Positions 20,256 to 29,116 of a stretch of DNA of 32,184 bases are shown piece after piece. The number at the start of each line of letters is the position of its first letter. Position 1 is the first letter of the stretch. Source of the DNA: a virus; IMG/VR virus record IMGVR_UViG_3300025120_000284, positions 1-32,184 of that record. One strand, 5' to 3'. The notes below the pieces were generated by a model, which did not search any database, was not told the DNA's origin, and saw only the letters and a program-made list of their open reading frames with translations. A program made the translations under genes and the position numbers.

Positions 20256-20287
20256 TAAATATACAACCTTTTTTTCATTCCGTGCAA
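20256..20287 (-). promoter_or_regulatory. Early-type promoter inside the structural region
   Basis: Minus strand TTG (20287-20285), 21 nt, TATATTTA (20263-20256), with GGAATGAAA at 20281-20273, 9 nt before the -7 box. It drives only gene 19670-20206, because a terminator follows at 19619-19646. Confidence 0.72.
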
Positions 20288-20307
20288 CTTTTTTTCACTT
20301 TAATTGC

Positions 20308-20338
20308 ATAAAAAAAGGGAATTATTTTGTTTTCCCTT
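20308..20338 (-). terminator. Rho-independent terminator ending the tail operon
   Basis: Stem AAGGGAA (20315-20321) / TTCCCTT (20332-20338) with a 10-nt loop, then a T run on the minus strand. It lies 14 nt after the stop of gene 20352-20717 and just ahead of the moron promoter. Confidence 0.75.
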
Positions 20339-20351
20339 GTAAATCAACGAC

Positions 20352-20717
20352 TTAACGACGATTTTTTTTGTGTATTTTCTTTACTTTTATCTTATAATCA
20401 CCCAATATTGTTTCATTTTTGGTGAATTTTGGGCGGTATTTATAGACGATTCCTTGAATTTGTCGATCACTTAGATTGTATTTTATTGACAAATCCATAA
20501 ATGTATGTGTGACGTGTCCTTTGTTTTCCCTCAATATTGTGTCAAAATCCGCAATGATCAAATAATTTCGAATTCGTGTTGGTTCACACAACCCGCGTTC
20601 CGTTAAATGATAAACAACGTCTTTTGGCGTCGCGAATTCCCCGAAACGCGTTTGCACTTCGTCCCATATTGTTTCGATAAAATCAATCACCAATGTTATG
20701 TCGTTTGGTTTTGCCAT
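20352..20717 (-). CDS. Hypothetical protein with C-terminal HTH-like region
   Basis: A 121-residue, mostly helical, basic protein. Residues 72-92 (FMDLSIKYNLSDRQIQGIVY) look like a helix-turn-helix, and the end is strongly basic (YKIKVKKIHKKNRR). The first half (ITLVIDFIETIWDEVQTRFG) is a helix bundle. It overlaps the preceding gene by 22 nt. I recall similar 'LSIKY.ISERQ' proteins next to tape measure genes in Bacteroidota phages but cannot name a function. Could be a late regulator or a DNA-binding assembly factor. Confidence 0.8.
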   Translation of the reverse strand: MAKPNDITLVIDFIETIWDEVQTRFGEFATPKDVVYHLTERGLCEPTRIRNYLIIADFDTILRENKGHVTHTFMDLSIKYNLSDRQIQGIVYKYRPKFTKNETILGDYKIKVKKIHKKNRR

Positions 20718-21004
20718 ATTTTGTAAATCGAAAACATATAATCAACCATTTTTTTTGCGCAACCCCCACAACCAAAAATGTTTCCCTTTGTGTTTGGATC
20801 AACATATTTTTGGAAATATGGCAACAATTGCATTCCTTCCTTTCGCGGTATTTGCCACGCACCCCGTGCGTCTTTGTGTTCAATGAATCGAACCATTAAA
20901 CGTGTAATTTCTTTGCGATCGTCCGATGTTATGTCTTTTGCGATTTCGGTTTGTTTGTTTTCCATTTCGTCAAATTTACTTTTTTTATATATTGGGAACG
21001 TCAT
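20696..21004 (-). CDS. Hypothetical protein with C-terminal cysteine pair
   Basis: A 102-residue protein. The start at 21004 (MTFPIYKKSKFDE) is given, but M14 at 20965 (MENKQTEIAKDIT) is an equally good start. The body is helical and charged; near the end GNIFGCGGCAKKMVDYMF (about 75-92) has a C-x-x-C pair that may bind zinc or iron. Overlaps the next gene by 22 nt, so part of the tail operon's 3' end. Function unknown. Confidence 0.78.
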   Translation of the reverse strand: MTFPIYKKSKFDEMENKQTEIAKDITSDDRKEITRLMVRFIEHKDARGAWQIPRKEGMQLLPYFQKYVDPNTKGNIFGCGGCAKKMVDYMFSIYKIWQNQTT

Positions 21005-21039
21005 TAATAAATGTTTTTTTTAACAAATATATGTTTATT

Positions 21040-21225
21040 TTACCATTTGCCAATTGGACATTTCCCGTCAAATTCTTTTGTGACACTTGTTTTTGCACTT
21101 AATAAACATTTACAAAGTGAACACGAATCGTAATTTAACACGCGTAAAAACTTGTTTGATCGATGGGCGCATTTTCTGCAAATGTCCATTCTTTTTTTCT
21201 TTGTTTTTTTATCTACTATAAACAT
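21040..21225 (-). CDS. Small zinc-ribbon protein
   Basis: A 61-residue basic protein with six cysteines placed like a zinc ribbon: C16-x2-C19, C35-x2-C38-x-C40 and C56, ending CPIGKW. This 'CRKC...C..C.C...KT.....CP.GKW' pattern is frequent in Bacteroidota phages near tail genes. M13 (MDICRKCAHRS) is a possible later start. It lies 11 nt after the tape measure stop. Likely structural or regulatory metal binding; no enzymatic motif. Confidence 0.83.
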   Translation of the reverse strand: MFIVDKKTKKKRMDICRKCAHRSNKFLRVLNYDSCSLCKCLLSAKTSVTKEFDGKCPIGKW

Positions 21226-21236
21226 AAATTTATTTT

Positions 21237-24200
21237 TTAAAATGTTATTCTTGATTCAATATTTTTGACATTACGTTGTGAATTTGTTACGTCCGCTTCA
21301 ACTAACAACACTTGTTGATTCGACATTGCTTCGGTTAATGCTTCGAAAATATCGTTGTCACCCGTTAATGTGTCCGTTTGGAAAACCATTCCCCCGTCCG
21401 CAAATTTACGTCCGCCACCCGCAACATTCATTTTTGACAATATAGGTTTAAACATTGCCGTTGATCTTTTATTGATCACCGCTTCGCCACCTTCTAATTC
21501 CGCAACACGTCCGCCAACACTAAATTTTTCACCACCTTGTGCGTGTGATCGTCCGTGAACCATTCCGCCCATTTTGAAAAATGAATCGTCCATAACACCC
21601 CCCAATTCCGCCGTTGGCGGTGCTTGTGCTTTTATTGTTGCTAATTGAAACGCCGTTGTTGCAACAACACCCGCGATCATAACACCTTTTATGATTGCGT
21701 CCGCAATAACATTATTCGTTGCCGAACCCGCTAAAATTCCCATCACCGCTTGTGCGCCACTTATAATTGCTTGGGCGGTTTGTAATTTTTTGTCTTTTTC
21801 GAATTGCTCAATTTTCAACGCCAACATTTTGTCGTCGTGTTTTGTCTCTATTTGTTCGATTGCCGTCGCTTGTTCTTCGGCACTCATTGACGCGAATTCT
21901 TCGGTTTCTTTGTATGCTTCAATTTCTTTTGATTTTTCCGCTTCAATGACACCCAATCGTGTGTTTAATTGTTCTTGTTGTAATTGATTGAATGACGCCA
22001 TAACGTCCGTGACTTGTGATAATGTCATATCAATTGCACCGATCAATTCTTCACCCGTGAAAATTCCGCCTTCTTCGTTCGTCCCAAAAATTGCACCTTT
22101 TAAGAATCCGCCCGACGCGCCTTCACTTTTTAATGCAACTTCAAATTCTCCGATTTGTGCTTTTAATCGTTTGATGTCTGCAATTTGTTGATCGGTTGAA
22201 ATTCCCGACGCTTCCGCCGTTTTCAATGCCAAATCCAATTCCGCTTTTGCAACTTTTAACGCCAATGAAATTCGTTCTTTTGCAACGTCCGCACCCGCGT
22301 CTTGCAAATCTTGTAAAATCTTTAATTGTTCTTTGTCCGCGTCGATCACCTTTTGTCCCGCGTCGCGCAATTCCAATAATTTATTTGTTTGCGTTTCTAA
22401 ATCATTGTTTATGATTTTGTTTTGTTTTTCGATTTCGTCGTCAACAACTTTCAAATCCTTTTTTGCTTTTAATACGTCGTTTGTTGCCTTTGTTACTTTG
22501 ATCGCGGTTTGCGTTTCAATTTCTGCAACACGTGTTGCGCGATCTTCGACACTCATTTTTTGCGCTTCTTCGGAATTTATAAACGCCGTTTTTGCTTGTT
22601 CACCAATAACAATTTGTTTTGTTAATTCTTCTTCATATCCTTTGACTTCGTCTTTTAACAATTGATATGCGGTTTTTAAATTTCCCGTCGCAAATGAATG
22701 TGTGTTTGTGGTTTGACTTAATCCCGCCAAAACTGAATTTTGATCCGCATAAACTTTTTTAATTTGTTTGTTTATGTTTTCCAATTTTGTTGATGATACC
22801 AATAAACGTGTGTTGAATATATCCGCATTGCTTTGTGCTTCGTTTTTATCATTTATTATATTAATGACGGCTTCTTCTGAATTTTGAATTGACAAATTGG
22901 ATTGTTCCGTTGCCGTTGCGTTTTCTTCAACTGCGGTTGCTTCTTCTTCTAATGCTTGGACAATTAACGCGGTGTTTGCACTAATATTATTTCCACGCGT
23001 GTTGACGTTTTGCGCTTGTTCGAAATAAAAATCCGTCATTTTTTCGTTTTCCGTTTTTGTTGCGTTTGTTCGTTCTTCGCTATCCGCGATAAAATCCGCC
23101 GTTGATCTTGCGCCAACTTTTTGTCGTTCTTCGTCCAACTTTAATATGTCATTGTTTATTTTTAACAATGTTTCATTTGGTGCGATTGCTTCTTCTTTTG
23201 CTTTTGCCAATTCTTTTTCCGCAATGACTTGTTCTTTTATTAATTCCGTGATTGATTCTTCGGACGCTTGTAAAACGATTTTTCTTTTGATTGCGTCAAC
23301 CGCATTTTTATAACTCGATTCCAATTGTGCAACAATTGTTTTTTCGTCTTGTAAATTTGAAATGTTTGTTCCCGCTAATTTGTTAAATTCGTTTAATGCT
23401 TTTTCACGTTCTTTTAAATCTAAATTTGCGTTTTTGATTTGTCCCGATAATGCTTTTAATCGTGCGATTTCGTCCGCTTGTTGTTTGCCGTTCTTTTTTC
23501 TTATGTCCGACAATTTAGATTCCAACCCAATTGTTTTTTTGGTTTCAACGTTTGATTCCTTTTGAATTTTCGCGCCGTCTTCCGTTTCATCGTTCCACGA
23601 CATTAAAATTGCAATTCCCGTTGCTAATGCGCCAACCAACAATCCAATTGGATTTGCTTTCATTGCAAAATTCCACGCCACTTGTAATGCCCTTGCACCC
23701 TTAACAATTAAATTCCACGCCTTTGTGACAAATCCCGATTTTAATATTGACGCGGTGAATCCTTGTTGTGCAATTGTTGACGCGATAACAACCGCCGTAT
23801 ATGCACCAACACCAATTGCAATTGCTTTGAAATTTTCAATTAATGTTCGCAATGCGTTAAACAATAAAGAAATCCCGTCAACGATTAATTCAATTGCGGG
23901 TGCTAATGCTTCGAACAATTCAATCACAAATCCGTTTGCACTTGACGACGCTTCGTCCAATGATCCTTTCAATGAATCACGCATAACGTCCGCAAATTCT
24001 TTTGCCGTTCCCGCCGAATTTTCTAATGAATCCGTTAAAACTGAAACTTGTTTTGCGCCACTTGCTAACGTTGCGAATGCCGTAACCGAACGTTTGTCCG
24101 TTAAACCTAACATTTCTTCGACGTTCGCGCCACTTTCGAACAAATCATTCAATGCGGGTAACAATGTATCAATTGACGTAACCGATCCCCCAAACGCTTG

Positions 24201-25253
24201 TGATAATGCCGAATTCGAATCCGCTAATTTTAAAAATATTGATCTTAACGATGTTCCCGCCGTTGACGCTTCCAATCCCGAATTTGCTAACTCACCCAAC
24301 AACGCGGTTGTTCCTTCTAAACTAAAACCCAATTGTGACGCAATCGCACCAACTTTTGGAAATGCAACATTAAATTTTTGTAAATCCAACGCCGTTGAAC
24401 TAAACGCCGACGCCAAAACGTCCGTCACCCTTGTTGCTTCGGACGCTTCTAATTTATAAGAATTTAAAACAACACCGACAATTTCCCCCGTTTCCGCAAT
24501 ATCGTTTCCAAATGCAAATGCCAAATCCAATGTCGCACCCGTCATTGCTTCAATTTCGGTTGGATCAAAACCCAACTTTGCCAATTCCTTTTGTAATCCC
24601 GCAACCTCACCCGCCGTGAACGCGGTTGTTGCGCCCAATTCTTTTGCGCTATTCGACAATAATTCTAATTCTTCGGCGGTTGCGCCACTAATAACACCAA
24701 CTTGTTTCATTTGAAATTCAAAATCGACAAACGTTCCCAACACACGTTGAAATGTTTTGAATGCTATAATCGCACCACCAACCGCCGTTGCAACACTTGT
24801 GATCGCTTGTTTATAATTTCCGACGTTCCTTTGGTTTCGTCCCATTTGCGCGTCCATCGCTTTTAACGATGTGGTGTTGACTTTTATTTTTGCACTTAAT
24901 TTTTCGAATTCCGCTTTGTTTTTACCTAACGGATCGGACAATTTCCGTAATTGTGCGGACAACTTCGCGTTTTGTGCGGTTAATGAATTATAAGATTTAT
25001 CGGTTGCGTTTACGGCTTTTGCGTTTTTTATTAATTCGGTTTTGCCTTTGTTCAATTCACCGCGTAATCCTTTTAATTTTGTTTCCGCCGTTACAACACG
25101 GGCGTTGTATTCTTTTAATGTTTCACCCGTTCGTTGCCCTTCACTTTTAAATTGCTTTAATTCTGCGGACGTGTTATCGATCGCGTTTTTTAATTGCGCC
25201 ATTTTATCCGTCCCCGTGACTTGAATGTCTAATATTGTGCTAATCGTTGTCAT
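21237..25253 (-). CDS. Tape measure protein
   Basis: The protein that sets tail length and is ejected with the DNA. The 1338 residues start with a coiled coil (1-150, DKMAQLKNAIDNTSAELKQF), then the conserved TP901-type core at about 170-440 (FVDFEFQMKQVGVISGATAE, ELGATTAFTAGEVAGLQKEL), a hydrophobic membrane-active stretch at about 465-570 (AIAIGVGAYTAVVIASTIAQ), long coiled coils (590-1150) and a glycine-rich end (GGMVHGRSHAQGGEKFSVGG). At roughly 0.15 nm per residue this implies a tail near 200 nm. It is the last large tail gene here and starts 2 nt after the preceding tail gene. Confidence 0.96.
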   Translation of the reverse strand: MTTISTILDIQVTGTDKMAQLKNAIDNTSAELKQFKSEGQRTGETLKEYNARVVTAETKLKGLRGELNKGKTELIKNAKAVNATDKSYNSLTAQNAKLSAQLRKLSDPLGKNKAEFEKLSAKIKVNTTSLKAMDAQMGRNQRNVGNYKQAITSVATAVGGAIIAFKTFQRVLGTFVDFEFQMKQVGVISGATAEELELLSNSAKELGATTAFTAGEVAGLQKELAKLGFDPTEIEAMTGATLDLAFAFGNDIAETGEIVGVVLNSYKLEASEATRVTDVLASAFSSTALDLQKFNVAFPKVGAIASQLGFSLEGTTALLGELANSGLEASTAGTSLRSIFLKLADSNSALSQAFGGSVTSIDTLLPALNDLFESGANVEEMLGLTDKRSVTAFATLASGAKQVSVLTDSLENSAGTAKEFADVMRDSLKGSLDEASSSANGFVIELFEALAPAIELIVDGISLLFNALRTLIENFKAIAIGVGAYTAVVIASTIAQQGFTASILKSGFVTKAWNLIVKGARALQVAWNFAMKANPIGLLVGALATGIAILMSWNDETEDGAKIQKESNVETKKTIGLESKLSDIRKKNGKQQADEIARLKALSGQIKNANLDLKEREKALNEFNKLAGTNISNLQDEKTIVAQLESSYKNAVDAIKRKIVLQASEESITELIKEQVIAEKELAKAKEEAIAPNETLLKINNDILKLDEERQKVGARSTADFIADSEERTNATKTENEKMTDFYFEQAQNVNTRGNNISANTALIVQALEEEATAVEENATATEQSNLSIQNSEEAVINIINDKNEAQSNADIFNTRLLVSSTKLENINKQIKKVYADQNSVLAGLSQTTNTHSFATGNLKTAYQLLKDEVKGYEEELTKQIVIGEQAKTAFINSEEAQKMSVEDRATRVAEIETQTAIKVTKATNDVLKAKKDLKVVDDEIEKQNKIINNDLETQTNKLLELRDAGQKVIDADKEQLKILQDLQDAGADVAKERISLALKVAKAELDLALKTAEASGISTDQQIADIKRLKAQIGEFEVALKSEGASGGFLKGAIFGTNEEGGIFTGEELIGAIDMTLSQVTDVMASFNQLQQEQLNTRLGVIEAEKSKEIEAYKETEEFASMSAEEQATAIEQIETKHDDKMLALKIEQFEKDKKLQTAQAIISGAQAVMGILAGSATNNVIADAIIKGVMIAGVVATTAFQLATIKAQAPPTAELGGVMDDSFFKMGGMVHGRSHAQGGEKFSVGGRVAELEGGEAVINKRSTAMFKPILSKMNVAGGGRKFADGGMVFQTDTLTGDNDIFEALTEAMSNQQVLLVEADVTNSQRNVKNIESRITF

Positions 25254-25255
25254 AT

Positions 25256-28200
25256 TTAAAATGTTGTTTGTTGATCAAATATTACTAATCGTGTATAATG
25301 TTTTTTTTGTGTTCGGTTGTTTATCACTTCAATTTTTGAAACAACAATGTTATAATTTCCGCCCGTTCCACTTCTTGCCGTTGCAATCACATTTGAATTT
25401 GCGTTTGGTTGAAAAACAAATTCGGCGGTTTGTGGTGATCCCGTCAATGTTGTTCGTGTTTGTCCAACTTTTAATCCGCCCGTGTCGCTTGTGTTGTCTT
25501 GCCAACGCCAAACCGAACCCGCCGTTCCATTAAATGAAACTTTCAATGTGTATTCGTCGCCGACAATATATTCAATCGATTGAACAAAATATGAAAACGC
25601 ACCATTTGTGGGAACATTTATTGTTGCGGTGTTGTTTGCAATTGTGAAATTTGTTCCCCCCCAATTTGAATTGTTTTCAAAATTTCCATTTTTAACACGA
25701 TCGCCCAATGCAAAAGGAACACCAATTGGAACGCCCGTCATAACTTCTTTGAATTCACCCGTTGTTGCGTCTTCATAATAAACATTTCCCCCGCCACCTT
25801 CTTTGATCATTCCCGTTGTGTCAACGGCAAATGCGGTTGAATTGTTTTGTGTTATTGCAAACGGCAAATTCGAATTTACGTTGTTACCTTCACCCAAAAT
25901 AATTTGATTACTTTTTGTGTTTTTAATATTATTTCCAATTGAAATTGAACCAACATTGATGTTGTTGTTTTTTCCAATATTTGACGAATTTAAAAATCCG
26001 TTTGAAATTAATTTTCCGCCGTCGTCAAAATAATTGTTGTCAATAAATTTATTCACTTTGTTTGGCAACGAATCCGATTGGACGCCGACGTTAAGTAATG
26101 GAATTTTTGTTGGACTATACACACCCAAATTTCCCGACGTGATTAATTCGTTGTTCGGAACTTTTGTGATTCCGTGATTAACCAATTCCGCCACGTGATC
26201 CGTCCATTGGTGCGTGTTGTTATGTCCCCAACCTTGATTGATATATGGAAATTTAATTTTACTCGGACGAACATTGTTAAATTCGTATAATTCAACTTGT
26301 GTCAATTTATTTTGTCCCGCTTGAAAATCCGTGATTTTGTTTAATATCCAATATGTGTCCGATTGTTTCCCTTGTATATGAATTAATTTTTTGAAATCTA
26401 ATTCCGAAATGTCTTTTGCGGTTAATTTGAACAACGCTTTTTTAATTATTGGACGTTCGATCAATGACAAAATATTGTTTTCCCAAAACATTTCATATAA
26501 TCCCGACGTCACGTCATATGGCGGTGCGGTTGAAACCGCGTTGATTTCTGAATTTTCAAAATATAATGACGGCGCGTCATAATCAACACCATTGATTGTC
26601 AATGTCCCACCCAACGAACCGACTTGATCCGAATAAACACCCGCGAATGGATATTCGGTTTCGTTTGTATATGGTGACGAATTGTTGTCGTAACCCCAAC
26701 GCCAAACATTTGAATTTGTGATTCCGTCTTCTTGGTTTAATGGTTGCAATCCATACCAACACAAAATTCGTGGCGAATATTCATTGTTTTTTTCGGGCAA
26801 ATCCGCGTTTGTTGTCGCACCCCAAATTGCGGAATAATCCGAATGAATCACGGGAACGAACGGAACTTTATATGTTCCATTATTATTTGAAATCGTTTTG
26901 TCGTAAAACATATATGTTGGCGAATAAAATTCCGATCCAATCTTTTGTTCTTCATTAATATACAATTCACCCAAATTCAATGTCTCCGATCCCAATTCAC
27001 ATTTTTGCCCTTTCCTTCGGTTTCGTTCTTCAACAAATCCGTCCGTTCCGTCATTTTCATATGTGAAACACAAATTCCGTTTTAATGCGTCGTATAAATA
27101 TTCGTTCTTTTGATCCGTTGATTCGTCTAATTTGTCCGTCCATTCAATCGCGTTTGAAATTGGATTGAAAAACATATCGCGCGGTTCAACTTTTATTGTC
27201 TTTGCGATTTCGTCCGATTCCCACATTAAATTGAACAATCCCGTTAAACCATTGATCCAACTTAATTGTGTAATGTCACACGGCAAAATTTGCGCCAACG
27301 AAATGTCCCCGCCGTCAATTAATGATGACGTCAAATTTCCTTTGAAATATTGTCGATTACACTTATATTTCATTTGTGTTAATCCAACAACTTTTTCATA
27401 TCCAAAAAATGTTGCGTCCGCATATTCCCATTTTTCACATTGAACTTCACCATATGCAAACACTTTGTCGTTGGCGTGTAAAATATCTAATTGAACACCA
27501 ACAAATCCTAATGTCGATTTTAAATTTGTGTTTCCCAATGGGTATGAATCACAATAATATGCGGGTGCGCTTGGATTGTTTGGATTATATTTTCGATCAC
27601 TTTGTGAAGAAACAACGTGATATTTTCCCGTTGAATGTTTGTAATGAATTAAATAAACATTGAAAACATATGTCATTCCTTTTTTATATGTTTCAAATGT
27701 TCCGTCGGGATCTTGTCCGCCCGAAATACAATCCGCCGTCGTCCCACCTTCGCCCGTTCCTTGTGTGTAAAGTGATTGCACACCACCACCCGCGTTCGTT
27801 GGTAAATCAAAAGGTGACACGGGATCGTTCAATTCATATGCGTTGTTCATTTCCAATTCCATTGATCCGTTGAATTCGTATGTCCCCAAAAAATTTGTTT
27901 GGAATGTTGATGTGTCTAATTGAATGGATTGTGTCGAATTCCCTTGTGTAATATCACAAGAAACACAACTCCAATCCATACCAACAATTTGATTTCCGCC
28001 ACCACACGGATTCGGACGATTCCACGCCAAACGTCCAAACGATGAATTCCCTTCACCATAACACCCCCAATACCAACCCGCCAACGTTGGCAATGCAACC
28101 GATGACGCGCCCATAAAATTATACGGACTTAACACGTCAAAATTTGGTGTCAATTGTTGTGTTGTGATCAAACCTTGTGGATCACACGTCGGACAAACTA

Positions 28201-29104
28201 ATGTTAAATTTGTCATTTGCCCGTGCCAATTATTCCCAACAACCGCACCGCAATTGTTTGACGATGTCGGATCATTATAATTCAACGGCGTTTTCCAATC
28301 CGTTGGTGTTCCGTTTTGATATTCGAACGAATAATCTGAAATTAATGTGTCGGGATTAACGAAATCTTCTTTTGGCAAAAAAGACACCAAACGTTTGAAC
28401 CATTCCGTTTCAAAAAATACGGAATCCAACGTGTAACCTTGTTGTGCAAAAATGCACTTTATCATATTATAAAAATAAAATGCGGGTGTCATATCCGACG
28501 GACTAACAAACGCCGTTCCGCCGTCCGTATAATTCCATTTTCCCGTGTTTACTAATGGATAAACAATGTGCGTTTGAACACCACTTATTGTTTCCCCCGC
28601 TTGTCCAAATTTCCACGTGTTTTCAATTGCTTGACGTCCGAACGTTGCCGTTGCGGGTGCGTTTGGAAAAAAGTTTCCCGCCGTAAAATCTATGTCACAC
28701 AAATTCAATGACGATAACGCGTTCACCCATTTAAAATTTTCACCATAAACATTGCATTCATACGATTTCGGGTGTCCTTTATATGTTGTTCCTTTGACTT
28801 GGAATTTACCTTGCAAAACAATTAATCCGTCAATAAAAATTTGGGCGTCATAATCTTCGATATATTGGAACGAATCATAAAGTGAATCCGAAAACAACAT
28901 TTGCAAAATTGTATTATTGTTTTTTGTTGCGGGAATCGAAAATGTTTTTGAAAATGAACCTTTTGATGACGACGGATCTTGGACGTCCTTAATTGAATAA
29001 GTTAACGCCAACGGAAAATCCGTTATTTTTGTAATATCCAAATCGTAAATGTCACGATTGGATTTTTTAATTATAAATTGAATGTTTGGTGTGTATTGCG
29101 CCAT
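25256..29104 (-). CDS. Large tail tip/adsorption protein with C-terminal carbohydrate-binding-like domain
   Basis: A 1282-residue virion protein. The N-terminal 200 residues (IIKKSNRDIYDLDITKITDF, ... SSKGSFSKTFSIPATKNN) match a type common in Bacteroidota phages near the tape measure, probably a distal tail/baseplate hub. The centre is beta-rich with W, N and G. Residues from about 1010 form a repetitive stalk (SNIGKNNNINVGSISIGNNI). The last 125 residues (VKNGNFENNSNW ... SKIEVINNR) look like a jelly-roll carbohydrate-binding module of the CBM4_9 type, as in receptor-binding tips. Sits directly before the tape measure. Receptor binding is inferred. Confidence 0.88.
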   Translation of the reverse strand: MAQYTPNIQFIIKKSNRDIYDLDITKITDFPLALTYSIKDVQDPSSSKGSFSKTFSIPATKNNNTILQMLFSDSLYDSFQYIEDYDAQIFIDGLIVLQGKFQVKGTTYKGHPKSYECNVYGENFKWVNALSSLNLCDIDFTAGNFFPNAPATATFGRQAIENTWKFGQAGETISGVQTHIVYPLVNTGKWNYTDGGTAFVSPSDMTPAFYFYNMIKCIFAQQGYTLDSVFFETEWFKRLVSFLPKEDFVNPDTLISDYSFEYQNGTPTDWKTPLNYNDPTSSNNCGAVVGNNWHGQMTNLTLVCPTCDPQGLITTQQLTPNFDVLSPYNFMGASSVALPTLAGWYWGCYGEGNSSFGRLAWNRPNPCGGGNQIVGMDWSCVSCDITQGNSTQSIQLDTSTFQTNFLGTYEFNGSMELEMNNAYELNDPVSPFDLPTNAGGGVQSLYTQGTGEGGTTADCISGGQDPDGTFETYKKGMTYVFNVYLIHYKHSTGKYHVVSSQSDRKYNPNNPSAPAYYCDSYPLGNTNLKSTLGFVGVQLDILHANDKVFAYGEVQCEKWEYADATFFGYEKVVGLTQMKYKCNRQYFKGNLTSSLIDGGDISLAQILPCDITQLSWINGLTGLFNLMWESDEIAKTIKVEPRDMFFNPISNAIEWTDKLDESTDQKNEYLYDALKRNLCFTYENDGTDGFVEERNRRKGQKCELGSETLNLGELYINEEQKIGSEFYSPTYMFYDKTISNNNGTYKVPFVPVIHSDYSAIWGATTNADLPEKNNEYSPRILCWYGLQPLNQEDGITNSNVWRWGYDNNSSPYTNETEYPFAGVYSDQVGSLGGTLTINGVDYDAPSLYFENSEINAVSTAPPYDVTSGLYEMFWENNILSLIERPIIKKALFKLTAKDISELDFKKLIHIQGKQSDTYWILNKITDFQAGQNKLTQVELYEFNNVRPSKIKFPYINQGWGHNNTHQWTDHVAELVNHGITKVPNNELITSGNLGVYSPTKIPLLNVGVQSDSLPNKVNKFIDNNYFDDGGKLISNGFLNSSNIGKNNNINVGSISIGNNIKNTKSNQIILGEGNNVNSNLPFAITQNNSTAFAVDTTGMIKEGGGGNVYYEDATTGEFKEVMTGVPIGVPFALGDRVKNGNFENNSNWGGTNFTIANNTATINVPTNGAFSYFVQSIEYIVGDEYTLKVSFNGTAGSVWRWQDNTSDTGGLKVGQTRTTLTGSPQTAEFVFQPNANSNVIATARSGTGGNYNIVVSKIEVINNRTQKKHYTRLVIFDQQTTF

Positions 29105-29116
29105 TTCTTTTTTGTT

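Noticed and set aside
23725-24459. Plus-strand open frame of 244 codons opposite the tape measure gene
   Set aside because: Antisense shadow of the tape measure with N/A/S-rich product; no start context and no neighbours on that strand.
27916-28098. 60-codon minus-strand frame inside the large tail tip gene
   Set aside because: Out-of-frame shadow within a well-supported 1282-residue coding sequence.
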